Positions 1 to 8,829 of a stretch of 64,000 bases of DNA are shown in pieces. The position numbers and the translations under genes were made by a program. A model generated the notes under the pieces. It did not search any database. It had not been told where the DNA came from and saw nothing but the letters and a program-made list of their open reading frames with translations. The stretch is taken from the NCBI RefSeq assembly GCF_002952055.1, contig NZ_CP021255.1:1587501-1651500 (forward strand), written 5' to 3'. The stretch is from Desulfobulbus oralis. GTDB lineage: Bacteria > Desulfobacterota > Desulfobulbia > Desulfobulbales > Desulfobulbaceae. Position 1 is the first letter of the stretch. Each line of letters opens with the position of its first letter.

Positions 1-148
1 ATTTAGTGTTAGAGTCCTCACTTTCGTGCATGGGATTGTGGCTCGCTGCGCCTGCCGGGAGGCAATCATGTCCTGGGCAGGGACTGCCTGCACGCGCAGG
101 CCGGGCGCGTACCACAGACTGTGAATCATCTGCGACAAGGTAAGGGGC
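1..148. other. Leader region upstream of the nuo operon
   Basis: No credible coding sequence is seen. The only clear signal is a purine-rich ribosome binding site (AAGGTAAGGGG) directly before the nuoA ATG. I could not identify a convincing -35/-10 pair, so the operon promoter may lie outside the window or be of a type I cannot score by eye. Confidence 0.4.
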
Positions 149-517
149 ATGGAATACATTCAGCATGGCTACCTGGGCATTCTCCTCTTTTTGCTGCTGG
201 GCTCGTTGTTCGCCCTGCTCGCCCTCTTCATCGGGCGCTATTTTCGTCTGAGTCGGCCCTATGCCGAAAAACTGATTGCCTACGAGTCGGGCAATGATCC
301 GACCGAGGCACCTCAGATGCGCTTTTCGGTCAAGTTTTACCTGGTCGCCATCATTTTTGTCCTCTTTGACGTGGAGGCCATCTATCTCTATCCCTGGGCC
401 ATCACCTACGATTTCCTGGGGATTTTTGCCCTGGTTGAGATGCTGCTTTTCATTTTTCTGCTTTTGGTCGGCTATGTGTATGCCTGGAGAAAGGGGGCAC
501 TTGAATGGATGAAGTAA
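149..517 (+). CDS. nuoA: NADH-quinone oxidoreductase subunit A
   Basis: Small membrane subunit of complex I (122 aa, normal length), in the quinone-proximal part of the membrane arm. Three hydrophobic segments are visible (about residues 8-30, 62-82, 88-112), and the loop between the first two carries the conserved YESGNDP motif. First gene of a tight operon: its 3' end overlaps the nuoB start by 13 bases. A ribosome binding site (AAGGTAAGG) precedes the ATG. Confidence 0.96.
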   Translation: MEYIQHGYLGILLFLLLGSLFALLALFIGRYFRLSRPYAEKLIAYESGNDPTEAPQMRFSVKFYLVAIIFVLFDVEAIYLYPWAITYDFLGIFALVEMLLFIFLLLVGYVYAWRKGALEWMK

Positions 518-1050
518 AAGATATGGGGCTGGGGGGGATGATCCGGCAGCGGGCCGCCCACCTGCCTGAGGGCATGCGGATTTTCCCCGGGGCAGGCGCG
601 ATATTGGGCACAATTGATGCCTTCGTCAATCTGAGCCGTGCCAATTCCATCTGGCCTGTGACCTTTGGCCTGGCCTGCTGCGCCATTGAAATGATGGACA
701 CGGGTGCGTCCACCAACGATCTGGACCGATTTGGCATTATCTTCCGCGCCAGTCCCCGCCAGGCGGACTGCATGGTGGTGGCGGGCACGGTCACCAAGAA
801 GATGGCGCCGCTGATGCGCCGTCTCTACGATCAGATGCCCGAGCCCCGCTATGTTATCGCCATGGGGAGCTGCGCGTGCAGCGGCGGTGTGTTCGACACC
901 TATGCGGTGACCCAGGGCGCCGATCAGGTTGTGCCGGTTGATGTTTACGTTCCTGGCTGCCCCCCACGGCCCGAGGCTTTGCTGGATGGCTTTCTCAAAT
1001 TGAAAAAAATCATACTTGCCGAGGAATACCGATGGAGCAAGGCGAGATAG
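505..1050 (+). CDS. nuoB: NADH-quinone oxidoreductase subunit B
   Basis: Peripheral-arm subunit that holds the terminal [4Fe-4S] cluster N2, which reduces quinone. The cluster ligands are all present: the tandem Cys58-Cys59, Cys123 (in GSCACSGG) and Cys152 (in [10 protein letters not shown]). At 181 aa the length is normal. It overlaps nuoA upstream and nuoC downstream (19 bases), so the first genes are probably translationally coupled. Confidence 0.96.
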   Translation: MDEVKDMGLGGMIRQRAAHLPEGMRIFPGAGAILGTIDAFVNLSRANSIWPVTFGLACCAIEMMDTGASTNDLDRFGIIFRASPRQADCMVVAGTVTKKMAPLMRRLYDQMPEPRYVIAMGSCACSGGVFDTYAVTQGADQVVPVDVYVPGCPPRPEALLDGFLKLKKIILAEEYRWSKAR

Positions 1051-1634
1051 CGGAAAAGATTCGAGACAGATTTCCGGACGACGTGCTGGGCGTAGTCGCC
1101 CACAGCGGACAGTTGGGCGTTGTGCTCAAAGCCGACAACAGCGCGGCCATTCTGGCTTGGCTGCAGCAGGACCCCGAGATGCAGATGGATCATCTGCGCG
1201 GCCTCTGCGGGGTTGACAACAGTAAACGGGAAACTGGTTTCGACGGTCGTTTTGAAGTGGTGTACCAGTTGTATTCCATCAGTCTTCGCCATGGCATTCG
1301 CCTGCGTGTGCCCCTGCCGGCAGACAATCCCCGCGTGGCCACCGTGACGCCGCTCTGGGCTGGGGCGGACTGGCTGGAGCGAGAGGTCTTCGACATGTTC
1401 GGCATTCTCTTCGACGGTCACCCCAATCTGAGTCGTGTCCTTATGCCGGATGACTGGGAGGGCCATCCGCTCCAGAAGGAGTACCCCCTGAAAGGCCCGG
1501 CCGAATGGTCAGGTCTGGTGGAAACGCAGGAAAAGGCAAAAATGCTCGATGAGCGCTACGGCTTTCATCCGCAGGCTGAACCAGACGGTCAGGCAGAGAC
1601 AACAGCCGCGGGCACGCAGGAAGGCAAACTATGA
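1032..1634 (+). CDS. nuoC: NADH-quinone oxidoreductase subunit C
   Basis: The 30-kDa peripheral subunit of complex I (200 aa). The family signature region [19 protein letters not shown] is visible around residues 115-133, followed by the conserved [10 protein letters not shown]-like segment. It is a separate gene, not a NuoCD fusion, and its last bases overlap the nuoD start (ATGA). The C-terminal ~25 residues are polar and low-complexity. Confidence 0.95.
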   Translation: MEQGEIAEKIRDRFPDDVLGVVAHSGQLGVVLKADNSAAILAWLQQDPEMQMDHLRGLCGVDNSKRETGFDGRFEVVYQLYSISLRHGIRLRVPLPADNPRVATVTPLWAGADWLEREVFDMFGILFDGHPNLSRVLMPDDWEGHPLQKEYPLKGPAEWSGLVETQEKAKMLDERYGFHPQAEPDGQAETTAAGTQEGKL

Positions 1635-2851
1635 ATGCAGCAGGCAGACAGACATTGGATGTGCCGGTTCCACGGGGGGACGAGGACCGTTACCACGAGG
1701 ACCGTTACCGTTTGCGCTTGGGACCGCAGCATCCGGCCACACACGGCGTTTTGCGGCTGGATGTGGAGTTGGACGGTGAGACCATTGTGGTATGCGAGCC
1801 CAAGGTCGGTTATCTGCATCGGGGCATCGAAAAGCTGGCGGAAAACCGAACCTATATTCAGGATCTGGTCCTGACCGACCGGCTTGACTATATCGCGGCC
1901 ATGGCCAACAACTGCGGTTTCTGTGTCGCGGCGGAGGGGCTTTTGGGCATCGAAACGCCCATTCGGGCCAAATACATCCGCACCATGGTCAGCGAGATGT
2001 CTCGTTTGGCCTCGCACCTGCTGTGGCTGGCCTCGCACGCGCTGGACATCGGCGCCATGACGGTCTTTCTCTACTGCTTCCGCGAGCGCGAGATCCTGCT
2101 GGAGCTGTTCGAGGAACTCTGCGGTGCACGCCTGACCTTTTCCTACGCGCGCATAGGCGGGGTGCGGCAGGATGTGAGCACGTCCTTCATCAGCAAGCTG
2201 CAGGACTTCGTCGATATTTTTCCGGACAAGATTCCGGAGTATGAAACCCTGATCGATACGAACCGCATCTGGCTGAAGCGCACGGTTGGCGTGGGGGTGC
2301 TGAGCCGGGAGCAGGCGCTTTCCCTTGGCATGACCGGGGCCTGTCTGCGCGCCTCCGGGGTGGATTACGATGTCCGCAAACACCATCCCTACGATGCCTA
2401 CGATCAGGTGGATTTCGAGGTGCCCATTGCCACGGAGGGCGACTCCTACGCCCGCTACCGTTGCCGCATGGAAGAGATGCACCAGTCGGTGCGGATTCTC
2501 CAGCAGTGCATCGACCAATTGCCCCCCGGCCCGATTTTGAGCGAGGATGCGCCCGATCTCCTGATGAAGCCGGCAAGCCGCGCGGCCAAGGCCGGCGAAG
2601 ACGGAGAGGCGGAAAAGGCGAAAACCCCCTTCCCCGAGGGCGATTTTTATTCCTCCACCGAGGTGCCCAAGGGCGAGCTCGGCTTCTACTTCATTTCCGA
2701 TGGCTCGGGAAAACCCTACCGGATGCATGTCCGCTCGCCTTCCTTCATTCATATCAGCGCGTTGAAGGCCATGTCCGAAGGCGGCCTGATTGCGGACCTC
2801 ATTACCAATATCGGCAGCATCGACATCGTGTTGGGAGAATCCGACCGGTAA
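1631..2851 (+). CDS. nuoD: NADH-quinone oxidoreductase subunit D
   Basis: The 49-kDa subunit (406 aa), related to the [NiFe]-hydrogenase large subunit; with NuoB it forms the quinone-binding pocket. Family hallmarks are visible: GPQHPATHGVLRL near the N-terminus, GYLHRGIEKL, and a C-terminal end IGSIDIVLGESDR. A charged insert rich in Lys, Glu and Ala lies around residues 315-335. nuoH follows after 15 bases; the usual nuoE, nuoF and nuoG do not lie between them. Confidence 0.96.
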   Translation: MNAAGRQTLDVPVPRGDEDRYHEDRYRLRLGPQHPATHGVLRLDVELDGETIVVCEPKVGYLHRGIEKLAENRTYIQDLVLTDRLDYIAAMANNCGFCVAAEGLLGIETPIRAKYIRTMVSEMSRLASHLLWLASHALDIGAMTVFLYCFREREILLELFEELCGARLTFSYARIGGVRQDVSTSFISKLQDFVDIFPDKIPEYETLIDTNRIWLKRTVGVGVLSREQALSLGMTGACLRASGVDYDVRKHHPYDAYDQVDFEVPIATEGDSYARYRCRMEEMHQSVRILQQCIDQLPPGPILSEDAPDLLMKPASRAAKAGEDGEAEKAKTPFPEGDFYSSTEVPKGELGFYFISDGSGKPYRMHVRSPSFIHISALKAMSEGGLIADLITNIGSIDIVLGESDR

Positions 2852-2866
2852 TCCAGGAGAAACATC

Positions 2867-3832
2867 ATGCATGCTCTGGTTCTGTTGCTCTATATCATTC
2901 TGCTCTTTGTGGTGGTGCTCTTGCATGTTGCCTATGCCACCTACTTTGAGCGCAAGATCATTGGTCACATGCAGGTCCGCATGGGGCCGATGGAGGCCTG
3001 CTGGCACGGGATCCTGCAGCCCTTTGCCGATGGCATCAAGTGCTTTTTCAAGGAAGATGTGGTGCCCGATCAGGTGGACCGGCTGTGCTTCCGCCTGGCC
3101 CCGATCGTGAGCTTCACCGCCATGACCGCCTCCCTGGCCGTGCTGCCCTTTGCGCCCGGCTGGGTCGTGGCGGATATCGACATTGGCCTCCTGTTCATCT
3201 TTGCCATGAGCGGCCTGGGCAGCTACGGTGTCGTGCTCGCCGGCTGGGGCTCCAATTCCAAATTCAGCTTTTTGGGCGGCCTGCGCTCCATGGCCCAGGT
3301 CATCAGCTATGAAATTGCCATGGGTCTCAGCCTGGTGGGGGTGATGCTCATGGCGGGCACGCTGAACTTAAGCGCCATTGTGGCCGCCCAGGGTTCCACC
3401 TTTACCGGGATGTACATCTTCCCGCAGATTATCGGCTTCGGCGTGTTCTTTGTGGCCATGCTGGCCGAGACCAACCGCGTGCCTTTCGACCTGCCCGAGG
3501 CGGAGAGCGAACTGGTGTCCGGTTACTCCACCGAGTACAGCGGCTTTCGCTACGCCATGTTCTTCATGGCCGAATATATTGGCATGTTCGTCATGTCCGC
3601 CATCGGCACGGTCTGTTTCTTCGGCGGCTGGAGCGGCCCCTTTGCCGTGCCCTTCTTTCCCGCCTTCTGGTTCGTGCTCAAGGTCTATGCCTTCATGTTC
3701 GTCTTCATCTGGATTCGGGCGACCATGCCGCGTTACCGCTACGATCAGCTCATGACGCTGGGCTGGAAATGGCTCATTCCCCTTGCACTCGCCAATGTGG
3801 TCTTGACGGCCCTGTGCAAGGCTATCTTCTGA
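2867..3832 (+). CDS. nuoH: NADH-quinone oxidoreductase subunit H
   Basis: Membrane subunit (321 aa, about eight transmembrane helices) joining the quinone site to the proton-pumping arm. Recognisable segments are YFERKIIGHMQVRMGP near residue 25 and the acidic loop NRVPFDLPEAESELVSGY around residue 200, both characteristic of NuoH. A ribosome binding site (CAGGAG) lies seven bases before the start. Confidence 0.96.
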   Translation: MHALVLLLYIILLFVVVLLHVAYATYFERKIIGHMQVRMGPMEACWHGILQPFADGIKCFFKEDVVPDQVDRLCFRLAPIVSFTAMTASLAVLPFAPGWVVADIDIGLLFIFAMSGLGSYGVVLAGWGSNSKFSFLGGLRSMAQVISYEIAMGLSLVGVMLMAGTLNLSAIVAAQGSTFTGMYIFPQIIGFGVFFVAMLAETNRVPFDLPEAESELVSGYSTEYSGFRYAMFFMAEYIGMFVMSAIGTVCFFGGWSGPFAVPFFPAFWFVLKVYAFMFVFIWIRATMPRYRYDQLMTLGWKWLIPLALANVVLTALCKAIF

Positions 3833-3842
3833 GGGGCTGACT

Positions 3843-4478
3843 ATGCGGATTCAGTATAAGAAAAAACGCAACCTGCTGCAAAATCTCCTCCTGGTCGAGC
3901 TGATGCAGGGTATGTGGCTGACCCTGAAGCGGCTGTTCTCGAAACCCATAACCCTGCAGTATCCCCACGAAATGCCCGTGGTGCGGCGGGGCTTCCGCGG
4001 CCAGCACGCCATGGTGCGCAACCCCAAGACGGGCCAGGCCCGCTGCATCGGCTGCATGAAATGTGTTTCCGTGTGCCCCTCCCGCTGTATTCATGTGCAT
4101 GCGGGCAAAGATCCGGAGACCAACCGCCGCGTGGTCGATCGATACGACGTGGATGCGCTGCGCTGTGTGTACTGTGGTTTTTGTGCCGAGATCTGCCCGG
4201 TCAACGCCATCATCCTGACCGAAGTTTTCGCCTACTCGGCCCAGAACCGGGAAGCGCTCCACTGGGATTTGCCCCATCTTCTGGAGAACTGGGACCAGTA
4301 TCTGGCCTCGACCGGCGAAAGCTTGGAGCATTATGTGAATCCCACGTGGCGGCCACGCGGATTTGCCGACAAACTTCTGCCTCCGGGCAAGCGCTTGCCC
4401 GTGGATGAGGAATGGAAGGGTGAAAAGCAGGTGACCGGCCGCGTGTGGCAGCAATCCGTTTCGGAACAAGGCAGGTAA
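3843..4478 (+). CDS. nuoI: NADH-quinone oxidoreductase subunit I
   Basis: Ferredoxin-like peripheral subunit (211 aa) carrying two [4Fe-4S] clusters (N6a/N6b) that pass electrons to NuoB. Both CxxCxxCxxxC motifs are intact: Cys68, 71, 74, 78 and Cys108, 111, 114, 118. The C-terminal ~70 residues extend beyond the clusters. Because nuoEFG are missing from this operon, this subunit is the likely entry point for electrons from a partner such as reduced ferredoxin (inference). Confidence 0.95.
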   Translation: MRIQYKKKRNLLQNLLLVELMQGMWLTLKRLFSKPITLQYPHEMPVVRRGFRGQHAMVRNPKTGQARCIGCMKCVSVCPSRCIHVHAGKDPETNRRVVDRYDVDALRCVYCGFCAEICPVNAIILTEVFAYSAQNREALHWDLPHLLENWDQYLASTGESLEHYVNPTWRPRGFADKLLPPGKRLPVDEEWKGEKQVTGRVWQQSVSEQGR

Positions 4479-4482
4479 TCCC

Positions 4483-5052
4483 ATGTTTCTCTCCATTTTT
4501 TTCTGGTATTGCGCGCTGGTGATCGTGAGCTGTGGCCTGCTGGCCATCAGTCTGCGCAACCCGGTGCACAGTGTGTTGTCGGTCCTGGTGCTGTTTTTCC
4601 ATCTGGCCGGTTTATACCTGATCTTACAGGCCGAATTCCTGGCGGCCGTGCAGATCATTGTTTATGCCGGGGCCATTCTGGTGCTGTACCTCTTTGTCCT
4701 CTTCCTCATCAACAGGAAGGCGGAACTCCGTCTGGACAGCCTGGTGCCTGACGCCTGGATGGGCCGGCTCGCAGCCCTGGGCCTGTGCGCCTTCCTGTTC
4801 TGGGGACTGCGCTCTTTCAGACCGGGCATTCACGGTTCCTGGACCACGGACAGCATCGCCCAGGGCAGCCAGGCCCGCGCCCTGGGGCTGGAACTCTTCA
4901 CCAAGTATCTGATTCCCTTTGAAATAGCGGGTGTCATTTTGCTGATGGCCCTGATCGGCGGCCTGGTGCTGGCGAAGAAAATCGACCGCTCGGCAGCCCC
5001 GCAGGAAGCAGATGCGCTTTTGCTTGAACAGGAGAAGGAGAACACGCCATGA
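4483..5052 (+). CDS. nuoJ: NADH-quinone oxidoreductase subunit J
   Basis: Membrane subunit of complex I (189 aa) with about five transmembrane helices. The third helix carries the typical VYAGAILVLYLFVL segment, whose distortion is linked to proton transfer in the family. It begins four bases after nuoI and overlaps nuoK by four bases (ATGA). Confidence 0.94.
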   Translation: MFLSIFFWYCALVIVSCGLLAISLRNPVHSVLSVLVLFFHLAGLYLILQAEFLAAVQIIVYAGAILVLYLFVLFLINRKAELRLDSLVPDAWMGRLAALGLCAFLFWGLRSFRPGIHGSWTTDSIAQGSQARALGLELFTKYLIPFEIAGVILLMALIGGLVLAKKIDRSAAPQEADALLLEQEKENTP

Positions 5053-5351
5053 TTCCTCTGGGATGGTATCTGATGCTCTCGGCCGCGCTGTTTTGCATCG
5101 GGGTATGCGGCTTTCTGACGCGGCGCAACTTTATCATGATGCTGCTCTCCGCCGAGCTGATGCTCAACGCCGTTAACCTGAATCTGGTGGCCATGAGTCA
5201 CTATCTGGAATCGCTGCGCGGTCAGGCCTTCACCTTTTTTATCATCACCGTGGCCGCCGCGGAGGCTGTGATCGGTCTGGGCATTGCCGTTGCCCTGTTC
5301 CAGCACCGCCGTGACGTCCATACGGATTCCTTCACTGATCTGAAAGGTTGA
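5049..5351 (+). CDS. nuoK: NADH-quinone oxidoreductase subunit K
   Basis: Small three-helix membrane subunit (100 aa, usual size) homologous to MrpC. Family sequence is seen in MMLLSAELMLNAVNLN and AAAEAVIGLGIAVAL, each with a membrane-embedded Glu used in proton translocation. Overlaps nuoJ by four bases; nuoL starts four bases after its stop. Confidence 0.95.
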   Translation: MIPLGWYLMLSAALFCIGVCGFLTRRNFIMMLLSAELMLNAVNLNLVAMSHYLESLRGQAFTFFIITVAAAEAVIGLGIAVALFQHRRDVHTDSFTDLKG

Positions 5352-5355
5352 GGCC

Positions 5356-7275
5356 ATGCCTATTTCCGTTCTTGCCATACCCCTGCTGCCGCTTGCGGCC
5401 TTTGTGTTGACCCTCCTCTTCGGCCGGCAGATCGGGACGAAGGTGCACTGGCTGCCCATAGCGGCGGTGCTCGGTTCCTTCTGCTGCGCTGTGGCCGCCT
5501 TTTTCCGCACGCTGTCGGGCGAAATCATCAATCAGGATGTCTACCTGTGGATTCACTCGGATGCGTTCCGGGTTTCGGTGGGCTTTTTGGTGGATCAGCT
5601 CACGGCAGTGATGCTCTTGGTCGTGACCAGCGTGAGTGCACTGGTGCACATCTATTCGGTAGGCTACATGAAGGGAGAAGAGGGCTATTACCGCTTTTTC
5701 GCCTACCTGAGCCTCTTTACCTTCTCCATGCTCATGCTGGTCATGGGTAACAACTTCATGCAGCTCTTCTTTGGCTGGGAGGCGGTTGGTCTCTGCTCCT
5801 ACCTGCTCATCGGCTTTTATTTCGAAAAAAAGTCTGCCAGCGACGCAGGCAAGAAGGCCTTTATCGTAAACCGCTTCGGCGATTTCGGTTTCCTGCTGGG
5901 CATGCTTCTGGTGTACCTGCAGTTCGGCAGCCTGCACTATGCCGATGTCTTTGGCAAGGCGCAGCAGATCAGCGGCATGAGCCTGCACCTGCTGGGCATG
6001 GATGTGTCCTTGGCAACGGTGATCGCCATGCTGCTCTTCTGCGGGGCCATCGGGAAATCGGCCCAGATCCCGCTCCACGTGTGGTTGCCTGACGCGATGG
6101 AAGGGCCGACCCCGGTGAGCGCGCTCATTCATGCGGCCACCATGGTGACGGCTGGCGTGTTTCTGGTGGCGCGTTGCCATGTGCTGTTTGCCCTGTCGCC
6201 CTTTACCCTGCACTTCATTGCCGTCCTGGGTGCCGTCACGGCCCTCTTCGCCGCCACGATTGCCCTGGTGCAGACGGACATCAAGCGGGTTGTGGCCTAT
6301 TCCACGGTCAGCCAACTGGCCTACATGTTCATCGCCTGCGGTGTTGGCGCCTATGCGGCCGGCATTTTTCATCTCTTTACCCACGCTTTTTTCAAGGCCC
6401 TGCTCTTTCTGGGCTGCGGCTCGGTTATACTGGGCATGCACCACGAGCAGGATCTGAAGTATATGGGCGGCCTGAAGAAGTTGATGCCTGTTACCTATCT
6501 GACCTTCCTGATGGCCTCACTCTCGATCTCGGGCATTCCTCCCTTTGCCGGTTTTTACAGCAAGGATGAAATCCTGCTTATGGCCTTCAGTTCCGGTAGC
6601 GCCGCCGGCCGCTTTGCCTACCTGATCGGACTTTTCGTCGCCTTTCTGACCGCCTTCTACTCTTTCCGTCTGCTCTTTCTGGTCTTCCACGGGACATTCC
6701 GGGGGAGCGAGGAGCAGAAGCGCCACGTGCATGAATCTTCGCCAGTGGTGCTGTTCCCGCTCGCGCTTCTCGCCCTGGGCGCGATCTGTGCCGGTTGGTT
6801 CGGCATTCCCGAGGCGCTGGGCGGCTCCAACCACTGGGCCAGTTTTCTGGAACCTGTGCTGGGTGAGCCGGAAACCCATGTGTCAAGGCCGCTTGAGCTG
6901 GGCCTGATGCTGGTGTCGGTGCTGGCCGGCCTGGGCGGCATTGCCCTGGCCTGGTTCATGTACTGCCTGAAGCCCGATATCGCGCCGGGGCTCGCCAGCC
7001 GCTTCCCTGGCCTGTACCGGGTGCTGTTCCACAAGTACTACGTGGACGAGTTCTACCAGCGTGCCATTGTCCAGCCGGCGCTGTGGCTGGCGCGTTCGGT
7101 CTTGCTGAAGGGGGTCGACACCCGGGGCATTGAAGGCGTCGTCAACGGTGTGCCGCATTTTTTTGGCACTCTGGCCCAGAGGCTGCGCCTGTTGCAGGAC
7201 GGTGCGGTCTCCCACTACCTGGCCTGGATGGGTGGCGGCGTCCTGTTGCTCATGGCGTTGCTTCTGGTCAGATAA
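5356..7275 (+). CDS. nuoL: NADH-quinone oxidoreductase subunit L
   Basis: Largest antiporter-like, proton-pumping membrane subunit (639 aa). Visible family features are the FFGWEAVGLCSYLLIGFY helix, the AIGKSAQIPLHVWLPDAMEG motif with its buried Lys, and HAATMVTAGVFLV. The C-terminal part contains the long lateral helix region and a last transmembrane segment. Start chosen at the ATG four bases after nuoK. Confidence 0.96.
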   Translation: MPISVLAIPLLPLAAFVLTLLFGRQIGTKVHWLPIAAVLGSFCCAVAAFFRTLSGEIINQDVYLWIHSDAFRVSVGFLVDQLTAVMLLVVTSVSALVHIYSVGYMKGEEGYYRFFAYLSLFTFSMLMLVMGNNFMQLFFGWEAVGLCSYLLIGFYFEKKSASDAGKKAFIVNRFGDFGFLLGMLLVYLQFGSLHYADVFGKAQQISGMSLHLLGMDVSLATVIAMLLFCGAIGKSAQIPLHVWLPDAMEGPTPVSALIHAATMVTAGVFLVARCHVLFALSPFTLHFIAVLGAVTALFAATIALVQTDIKRVVAYSTVSQLAYMFIACGVGAYAAGIFHLFTHAFFKALLFLGCGSVILGMHHEQDLKYMGGLKKLMPVTYLTFLMASLSISGIPPFAGFYSKDEILLMAFSSGSAAGRFAYLIGLFVAFLTAFYSFRLLFLVFHGTFRGSEEQKRHVHESSPVVLFPLALLALGAICAGWFGIPEALGGSNHWASFLEPVLGEPETHVSRPLELGLMLVSVLAGLGGIALAWFMYCLKPDIAPGLASRFPGLYRVLFHKYYVDEFYQRAIVQPALWLARSVLLKGVDTRGIEGVVNGVPHFFGTLAQRLRLLQDGAVSHYLAWMGGGVLLLMALLLVR

Positions 7276-7305
7276 TCAAAAAAAACACGGTTGAGCGGGG
7301 CTCAT

Positions 7306-8805
7306 ATGCCACTTTTAAGTGTTCTCATTTTCTTTCCGGTGCTGGGCGGCCTTTCACTGCTGTTTTTGGAGCGGAAGACCGAGACGGTACGCCTTGTGGC
7401 GCTGATTGTCAGTATCTTTGAGCTGCTTTTTGCGCTGCCCATCTTCTTTCTTTTCGACAAGACGACGCCCCTGGTGCAGTTCAAAGAGCAGCACGCCTGG
7501 ATCGATGCACTGAATATCCACTATTTTCTGGGCATAGACGGCATCAGCGTGCTGTTCGTCCTCCTGACCGCGCTGTTGACGGTGCTCTGCGTCATGGTCT
7601 CGTGGGAGGCCATTCAGGACAGGGCCAAGGAGTTCTATATCGCCCTGCTGACGCTTGAAGGCGCCATGATGGGCGTCTTCTGCGCGCTCGATCTGTTTTT
7701 GTTTTATGTGTTCTGGGAGGCCATGCTGATTCCGATGTTCCTGATCATCGGCATCTGGGGCGGACCGAACCGCATCTATGCGACCATCAAGTTCTTCCTG
7801 TATACCCTGGCGGGCAGTCTGCTGATGCTTGTCGGCATTATCCTGCTCTATCTGGCAGGCGGCCACAGCTTCGACGTCCTGGCCCTGGCCGAAGCCGGCT
7901 TTGACTTCCGCCTGCAGGTCCTGGTGTTCTGGCTCTTCTTTGCAGCCTTTGCCGTCAAGGTGCCCATGTGGCCGGTGCACACCTGGCTGCCAGACGCCCA
8001 CACCGAAGCCCCGGCCGCCGGGTCGGTCATCCTGGCCGGCGTGCTGATCAAGATGGGAGCCTACGGCTTCCTGCGCTTTTCGCTGCCCCTCCTGCCGCAG
8101 GCCACGCTGGCGATGATGGGGCCCATGCTGGCCCTCTCGGTCGTTGCCATCGTGTACGGCGCTTTCGTCTGCCTGGCGCAGAGCGATCTGAAGCGGCTCG
8201 TGGCCTATAGTTCGGTCAGTCACATGGGCTTTGTCACCCTGGGGCTCTTTGCGCTGAACCAGAACAGTCTCGAGGGCAGCATCCTGCAAATGATCAACCA
8301 CGGTCTGGTTACGGGGGCGCTTTTCCTGGCCATCGGCATTGTCTACGAGCGCACCCATACCCGGGAGATTTCGGATTACGGCGGGCTGGCCAAAACCATG
8401 CCCATTTTTGCCGCATTCTTCATGGTGTTCACGCTGGCAGCCATCGGCCTGCCCGGCACCTGCGGTTTTATCGGGGAATGGCTGATTCTGCTGGGCGCCT
8501 TCCAGGCAAAGCCGCTGGTGGCGATCCTGGCCGCGAGCGGCCTGATCCTGGGTGCCTGGTACATGCTGTGGCTTTACCAGAGGGTCTTTTTCATGGAAGT
8601 GGGCGAAAAGGTGAAAGCGCTCAAGCAGCTCAGGCTGCGGGAAGTGCTGACGCTGAGTCCGATGGTGTTGCTGATTTTCTGGATCGGCATCTACCCGGAC
8701 GTCTTCCTCGACTTTCTCCGCGTTTCCGTCAGCCGCCTGATCGAGCAGGTGCACAGTGCCGGCGGCGCCGAGATCGGGTTCAACCTCCAGACCTTTTGGC
8801 CCTGA
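7306..8805 (+). CDS. nuoM: NADH-quinone oxidoreductase subunit M
   Basis: Antiporter-like proton-pumping subunit (499 aa from the ATG chosen here; a TTG at 7291 would add five residues). Family motifs include FYVFWEAMLIPMFLIIGIWG and VKVPMWPVHTWLPDAHTEAP, with the membrane Glu and Lys residues of the pumping channel. ATG 7306 is preferred because the hydrophobic N-terminus (PLLSVLIFFPVLGG) follows at once, as in other NuoM proteins. Confidence 0.95.
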   Translation: MPLLSVLIFFPVLGGLSLLFLERKTETVRLVALIVSIFELLFALPIFFLFDKTTPLVQFKEQHAWIDALNIHYFLGIDGISVLFVLLTALLTVLCVMVSWEAIQDRAKEFYIALLTLEGAMMGVFCALDLFLFYVFWEAMLIPMFLIIGIWGGPNRIYATIKFFLYTLAGSLLMLVGIILLYLAGGHSFDVLALAEAGFDFRLQVLVFWLFFAAFAVKVPMWPVHTWLPDAHTEAPAAGSVILAGVLIKMGAYGFLRFSLPLLPQATLAMMGPMLALSVVAIVYGAFVCLAQSDLKRLVAYSSVSHMGFVTLGLFALNQNSLEGSILQMINHGLVTGALFLAIGIVYERTHTREISDYGGLAKTMPIFAAFFMVFTLAAIGLPGTCGFIGEWLILLGAFQAKPLVAILAASGLILGAWYMLWLYQRVFFMEVGEKVKALKQLRLREVLTLSPMVLLIFWIGIYPDVFLDFLRVSVSRLIEQVHSAGGAEIGFNLQTFWP

Positions 8806-8829
8806 ATCTTCAGTGAGGAACGTAGCGCC

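Noticed and set aside
1589-3007. 472-codon frame antisense to nuoD
   Set aside because: Overlaps a certain gene; composition and lack of motifs mark it as a shadow.
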